Assembly: GCA_003153355.1 (NCBI GenBank) | Contig: PLYH01000001.1 | Location: forward strand, 224,565 to 288,564 | Length of the DNA stretch: 64,000 nucleotides | Reading direction: 5' to 3' | DNA from: Candidatus Peregrinibacteria bacterium | Lineage (GTDB): Bacteria > Patescibacteriota > Gracilibacteria > UBA1369 | Shown: positions 58,832-64,000 of the stretch, piece by piece | Layout: each line of letters begins with the position of its first letter | Position numbering within the stretch: position 1 is the stretch's first letter | The notes under the pieces: generated by a model | Databases searched by the model: none | What the model saw: the letters and a program-made list of their open reading frames with translations, nothing else | What the model was told of the DNA's origin: nothing | Program-made: the position numbers and the translations under genes

Positions 58832-59398
58832 ATGAGAAAAATCATTGTATCGGAAATGGTTTCCGTTGACGGATTTTTTGCAGGCGAGGACGGCAACATC
58901 AACTGGCACGTGGTCGATGAAGAGTTCAATCAGTATGCCATCAACCTTCTCAATACCGTAGACACGATCTTATTCGGCCGTGTCACGTATGACATATTTG
59001 AAAACTACTGGCCCGCGGCGGCAAAAGATCCAAAAACCGGCAAGAGCGACCTTGAAATCGCCGACAAAATCAACGACGCCGTAAAAATTGTTTTCTCCAA
59101 AACTTTAAAAAAAGTCGGATGGAACAATGTTCACCTGATGGAAGAGGTCACCCCCGAAGAGATCAACAAACTGAAACAACAGACCGGAAAAGACATCGTG
59201 GTCTACGGCAGCGGAACCATTGTCCAGAAACTCACGGAGCTGGGCCTCGTTGATGAATACCGGTTCTTCGTGGCTCCGGTTGTTTTGGGAAAAGGGAAAG
59301 CATTATTGAAAAACCTCAAAGACAACTTAAAACTCAAACTCGTCAAAACCGGATCATTCGGTTCCGGCGTGGTCGTACTTTGTTACCAGCCTGGCTGA
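58832..59398 (+). CDS. dihydrofolate-reductase-like/RibD C-terminal domain protein
   Basis: 188 residues with MVSVDGFFAGEDGNINWH at the start, VDTILFGRVTYDIFENYW (NADPH-fold loop), DIVVYGSGTIVQKL, and LVDEYRFFVAPVVLGKGKAL, typical of the RibD_C/YyaP group. Not a true DHFR; the substrate is unknown. ATG 58832 chosen over an upstream TTG. Confidence 0.85.
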   Translation: MRKIIVSEMVSVDGFFAGEDGNINWHVVDEEFNQYAINLLNTVDTILFGRVTYDIFENYWPAAAKDPKTGKSDLEIADKINDAVKIVFSKTLKKVGWNNVHLMEEVTPEEINKLKQQTGKDIVVYGSGTIVQKLTELGLVDEYRFFVAPVVLGKGKALLKNLKDNLKLKLVKTGSFGSGVVVLCYQPG

Positions 59399-59407
59399 TA
59401 CAAAATG

Positions 59408-59436
59408 TTGACATAGTTGTAAATATGCTGCATTCT
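59408..59436 (+). promoter_or_regulatory. promoter of the 230-residue hypothetical gene
   Basis: Perfect TTGACA (59408-59413), 17-base spacer, CATTCT (59431-59436), 34 bases before the ATG. The -10 is poor. Confidence 0.45.
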
Positions 59437-59470
59437 GGCCGCCAAATTTTACATATTTATTTTTTGCACG

Positions 59471-60163
59471 ATGAGTTTAGATAAAAACGCCCCGCATTTT
59501 TTACACGGCTTCAACAACGGCATCACGACCTGGAACACCATCAAATCCGGATCCAGATTTTTGGAAAAAGGCATGGAAAAAAATGCTGACTTCAGGGAAA
59601 TCCTTTTTGATACCGAAGAACTCAAAGAAAGTAAATCCCGCCCGCTCACGCCCGAAGAAGTCCAGCAGGTTATCGGGGAGATCGGTCAGGTTTCCAGAGC
59701 TCAAATCAATGCTATTTTAGATATTTTATCAAAAGTCCCGACGAACATCGGTCATGATGTCACGGCCAAACTTTTGAAATGCCAGGGTATCGTCCTGAAG
59801 CCATCAACCTTCGAAGAACAAGCCGACGAATTAATAAAACTGTACGGAAGCGGAAGATCTTATGAGGACGCGACAATTTTCACGGCCCATGCTTCAGTGA
59901 CCAATGAAACTGAATTGGGCGATCCCATAAAAATTGCGGATCAGGGACCTGTAAAAGTTCAGATAGGTCAAAAAGTCGTATCCAGCATTGATGCCAGTTT
60001 CCCGATCGCCGCTTCCACACAAAAACGTTTGATACGCAGCGACAGACCTTATTTTTACGGACCGGTCATCGAAGGCGACACAGCGTTTCATTCTTTCGCT
60101 GTCGACGCCTTTCCTCAGGCCGTTGAAGTCGCAAAAATGGCTTATAAATTCATGGGACGATAG
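59471..60163 (+). CDS. hypothetical protein, 230 aa
   Basis: Soluble, mixed helix/sheet, no signal peptide. Features visible: FLHGFNNGITTWNTI near the start and a hydrophilic middle, then IAASTQKRLIRSDRPYFYGP. No family recognised. Own promoter upstream. Coding is supported by composition and clean boundaries. Confidence 0.5.
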   Translation: MSLDKNAPHFLHGFNNGITTWNTIKSGSRFLEKGMEKNADFREILFDTEELKESKSRPLTPEEVQQVIGEIGQVSRAQINAILDILSKVPTNIGHDVTAKLLKCQGIVLKPSTFEEQADELIKLYGSGRSYEDATIFTAHASVTNETELGDPIKIADQGPVKVQIGQKVVSSIDASFPIAASTQKRLIRSDRPYFYGPVIEGDTAFHSFAVDAFPQAVEVAKMAYKFMGR

Positions 60164-60225
60164 ATTCTTGACTTCCGATTTTTTAAGAATCATAATTTAA
60201 TTTCAATCCATTAACGAAACACGTT

Positions 60226-60579
60226 ATGAAAAAATTCCTGGCAGTTTTTCTGGGAAAACCGGAAGCAATGGACAAATGGATGCAAATGCCTGAAGCAGAA
60301 AGGAAACCAAAAGAAATGGAAGGTATGCAGGCATGGACGAAATGGATGGAAGACCACAAAAAATCCCTCGTCGGTGACGGAGGTTCCCCTCTTGGAAAAA
60401 CCAAACGCGTCGACAAAAACGGAATCACCGATGTAAGAAATGAAATGGGCGCATGGACCATGGTGGAAGCTGAATCACACGAAGCCGCGGCAAAAATGTT
60501 CGAAAATCACCCGCACTTCATGATCTTCCCGGGCGAATGCATCGAAGTTATGGAATGCATGCCGATTCCGAAAATGTAA
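60226..60579 (+). CDS. YCII-related domain protein
   Basis: 117 residues with the YciI-like alpha-beta sandwich: KFLAVFLGKPEAM at the start, a helical middle, GAWTMVEAESHEAAAKMF and ENHPHFMIFPGECIEVME at the end. Such proteins bind small aromatic or dye-like molecules; function unknown. The Met-rich composition is notable. Confidence 0.72.
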   Translation: MKKFLAVFLGKPEAMDKWMQMPEAERKPKEMEGMQAWTKWMEDHKKSLVGDGGSPLGKTKRVDKNGITDVRNEMGAWTMVEAESHEAAAKMFENHPHFMIFPGECIEVMECMPIPKM

Positions 60580-60612
60580 TTTAAACTGGAGCTCTTTAAA
60601 TAGCCTTGTCCG

Positions 60613-60653
60613 TTGATAAAAAAGAAAGTATGTTCTAAATACTTTTTTATCAA
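60613..60653. promoter_or_regulatory. 12-bp perfect inverted repeat upstream of the peptidoglycan-binding protein
   Basis: TTGATAAAAAAG (60613-60624) and CTTTTTTATCAA (60642-60653), 17-base spacer. The left arm can serve as -35 (TTGATA) with TAAATA (60636-60641) as -10. It could be an operator or a terminator of the upstream gene. Confidence 0.55.
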
Positions 60654-60667
60654 TTTCCTTAACAATT

Positions 60668-61396
60668 ATGAAATTCCCTGTATGGAAACATAAGAGTTTT
60701 GCCGTGCCTTTCACGCTGGCAGTGCTCATTTTGAGCCAAACATCGACTTCTTATGTCCTGGCCCAGGAATCACCGCCGCCTCCGCCACCTGCTCCTTCTC
60801 CGGCACCTTCACCTGGTGCGGGATCTACAGGCGGTTCAGGTCCTATCATCTGCGGTGATATGCCAATTAACCCAGGCACTCCTTGTCCGTTGCCAACACC
60901 TCCTGTTGCGCCAACTCCCCCGGCATCAACCCAGGCTACTACACAGGAATCGCCGACCGGTTCAAATCCTGCATCAATCACAAATCCGCCCGCTCCCGCA
61001 CCAACACCATCACCCGCTCCTGCACGAGCGCCAGCCTCGCCAATCCTTTCAAACCCTGCGGCAGATGACACAGGAGTTACACCTGACCCAAGCACCTGCA
61101 AACCGTACATCTACAGCTTTATCCACTACGGCAGACGCAATAACGTCAAGGACGTCACTGAACTTCAAAACTTCCTGAACCAAAATATCGGTGCGAATCT
61201 TACGGTCAACGGCATCTATGACCGCGCGACTTTTAATGCCGTCATAAAATTCCAGGAACTGCACTACGATGAAATCCTTAAACCATGGCACATTAAAAAA
61301 GGAACCGGCTATGTCTATTTAACAACCCGCCGCTGGATCAACATCACCAATTGCCCTGATCTGGATATTCCGATCCCAAGACTAGGGATTCATTGA
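60668..61396 (+). CDS. secreted protein with Pro-rich linker and peptidoglycan-binding domain
   Basis: Signal peptide (about 1-34, ends VLAQE), a long Pro/Ala/Ser/Thr linker (36-135), then a PG_binding_1-like domain (about 150-215) with LQNFLNQNIGANLTVNGIYDR and FNAVIKFQELHYDEI. Cysteines at the linker and after the domain may pair. Probably fixed to peptidoglycan. No catalytic domain is attached. Confidence 0.78.
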   Translation: MKFPVWKHKSFAVPFTLAVLILSQTSTSYVLAQESPPPPPPAPSPAPSPGAGSTGGSGPIICGDMPINPGTPCPLPTPPVAPTPPASTQATTQESPTGSNPASITNPPAPAPTPSPAPARAPASPILSNPAADDTGVTPDPSTCKPYIYSFIHYGRRNNVKDVTELQNFLNQNIGANLTVNGIYDRATFNAVIKFQELHYDEILKPWHIKKGTGYVYLTTRRWINITNCPDLDIPIPRLGIH

Positions 61397-61405
61397 TTTC
61401 ATTTC

Positions 61406-61434
61406 TTGACTTCACTCATTTAGCACTCTATAAT
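61406..61434 (+). promoter_or_regulatory. promoter of dnaK
   Basis: TTGACT (61406-61411), 17-base spacer, perfect TATAAT (61429-61434), the latter in the centre of the CIRCE. Confidence 0.88.
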
Positions 61435-61446
61435 TTGGAGTGCTAA
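61420..61446 (+). promoter_or_regulatory. CIRCE operator upstream of dnaK
   Basis: Perfect consensus TTAGCACTC-N9-GAGTGCTAA. Confidence 0.95.
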
Positions 61447-61482
61447 TTTGAGCATATTATAAAAATTTAACAACAAACTCTT

Positions 61483-63477
<1,995 letters not shown>

Positions 63478-63492
63478 TAAGTCTCAATCACT

Positions 63493-63520
63493 AAAAGCCT
63501 CCGCAGACCGGGGGCTTTTT
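63493..63520 (+). terminator. intrinsic terminator of dnaK
   Basis: Stem AAAAGCC...CCG/CGG...GGCTTTTT (one bulge), T-run at the end, just before the convergent toxin stop. Confidence 0.75.
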
Positions 63521-63526
63521 CAATAA

Positions 63527-63787
63527 CTATTCATAAATATCGTGCTTACCTACCGCATGGAGGAACACCGTATTTCCGTCAACAAACTCAAAAATTATCC
63601 GATAAGAATAACTGACGGAGAAAGCATAAAATCCATGATAAGCCCCATGGAGCTTATGGGTTTTCAGTGAAGGTTCAAAAGGATTTGTCACAAACCGGTC
63701 CTGTTGCTTTTCCACAAGATCCTTAATCACCGACGGAAGTTTTTTATACTGCTTGAGAAATTTCGGCGAATAAAGGATCCTGATCAT
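63527..63787 (-). CDS. RelE/YafQ-type toxin
   Basis: 86 residues with the RelE fold pattern: IRILYSPKFLKQYKKLP, KLHGAYHGFYAFSV, YRIIFEFVDGNTVFLH and VGKHDIYE. Likely cuts mRNA on the ribosome. ATG 63787 follows the antitoxin stop by 3 bases, a usual antitoxin-toxin order. Confidence 0.82.
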   Translation of the reverse strand: MIRILYSPKFLKQYKKLPSVIKDLVEKQQDRFVTNPFEPSLKTHKLHGAYHGFYAFSVSYSYRIIFEFVDGNTVFLHAVGKHDIYE

Positions 63788-63790
63788 ATC

Positions 63791-64000
63791 CTATCGTAAA
63801 TCTTTAAAAGATTTCAATACTTTGCCTTTTCCGGCAGCAAACTCCTTCTGGCTTTGCCGAATATCTTTTAAAAGTTTCTTCGTGTTATATACGCGCAGAA
63901 CATGGCGGATAAATTCGCTGACACTGACAAAACCCTCTTTTTTGGCTTCCTGTTTGATCATTTTAACGGTGTCTTCGGGTAAAGAAATGTTGAGGATCTG
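63791..64000 (-). CDS. RHH-type antitoxin, 5' end beyond window
   Basis: Frame reads from the window end: QILNISLPEDTVKMIKQEAK, then FVSVSEFIRHVLR, the ribbon-helix-helix DNA-binding part of CopG/ParD-like antitoxins, then a polar tail that should wrap the toxin; TAG stop at 63791-63793. The start codon is outside the window. Confidence 0.78.
   Translation of the reverse strand, partial: QILNISLPEDTVKMIKQEAKKEGFVSVSEFIRHVLRVYNTKKLLKDIRQSQKEFAAGKGKVLKSFKDLR

Overview
The window looks like a stretch of a Candidate Phyla Radiation (Patescibacteria) chromosome, most likely Peregrinibacteria or a close relative. This is inference from gene content: ribose-1,5-bisphosphate isomerase, an archaeal-type PEP carboxylase, a deoxyhypusine-synthase-like protein, several SLH-domain surface proteins, LCP/MraY/DacA wall genes, and many secreted proteins of unknown function. 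Genes are dense. TGA works as a normal stop (for example rnpA and the SLH-RlpA gene), which argues against the recoded Gracilibacteria/Absconditabacteria. The starts I checked have no Shine-Dalgarno motif at a useful distance; many are instead preceded directly by TT (TTATG).

Layout. 1-4.5 kb: end of R15P isomerase, a dCMP-deaminase-like enzyme, and a glycolipid set (GT28 MGDG-synthase type, GT2, flippase-like membrane protein). 4.5-7.2 kb: membrane-anchored PP2C-like/propeller protein and an orphan TrpG/PabA amidotransferase. 7.2-9.8 kb: the rpmH-rnpA-yidC-jag cluster without dnaA. 9.8-16.1 kb: SLH-RlpA protein, tRNA-Arg(CCG), tRNA-Glu(TTC), an SLH protein, a fibre-like protein with a C1q/BclA-like tip, and a ROK operon. 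16.2-20 kb: polysaccharide deacetylase and a repair group (MutY-Nudix, RarA, tiny zinc-ribbon protein). 20.1-27 kb: HAD hydrolase, SOD with a zinc protein and a 3Fe-4S ferredoxin, DHH phosphoesterase, an ATP-cone/ribonucleotide-reductase remnant, and a large helical repeat protein. 27-31.2 kb: polyamine genes (speA-like, speB-like, DHS-like). 31.2-36.3 kb: two tandem membrane-anchored methyltransferases, ComEC-like protein, TrmB regulator, lipoprotein. 36.4-43.3 kb: SLH-CAP surface protein, then LCP, DacA and MraY. 43.3-51.7 kb: ECF sigma factor with a FecR-like membrane protein, a large unknown protein, FBPase, FtsL-like protein, and RsmH with a lysine-rich tail. 52-55.2 kb: small exporter, GAPDH, PEP carboxylase. 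55.4-63.5 kb: heat-shock genes hrcA-grpE and dnaK, each block under a CIRCE operator, with unknown and secreted proteins between. The window ends in an RHH/RelE toxin-antitoxin pair.

How it fits together. Three themes recur. First, cell-surface building: lipid-linked sugars, peptidoglycan synthesis and trimming, SLH-anchored proteins, and envelope signalling by an ECF/FecR pair. Second, a central carbon node (R15P isomerase, FBPase, GAPDH, PEPC). Third, stress handling (SOD/ferredoxin, CIRCE-controlled chaperones, MutY-Nudix, RarA). Exported proteins share Gln/Thr-rich TQQ linkers. The least expected items are a dispersed palindrome present once inside the rsmH extension and once after grpE with compensating stem changes, the ATP-cone/RNR remnant, and the polyamine cluster.
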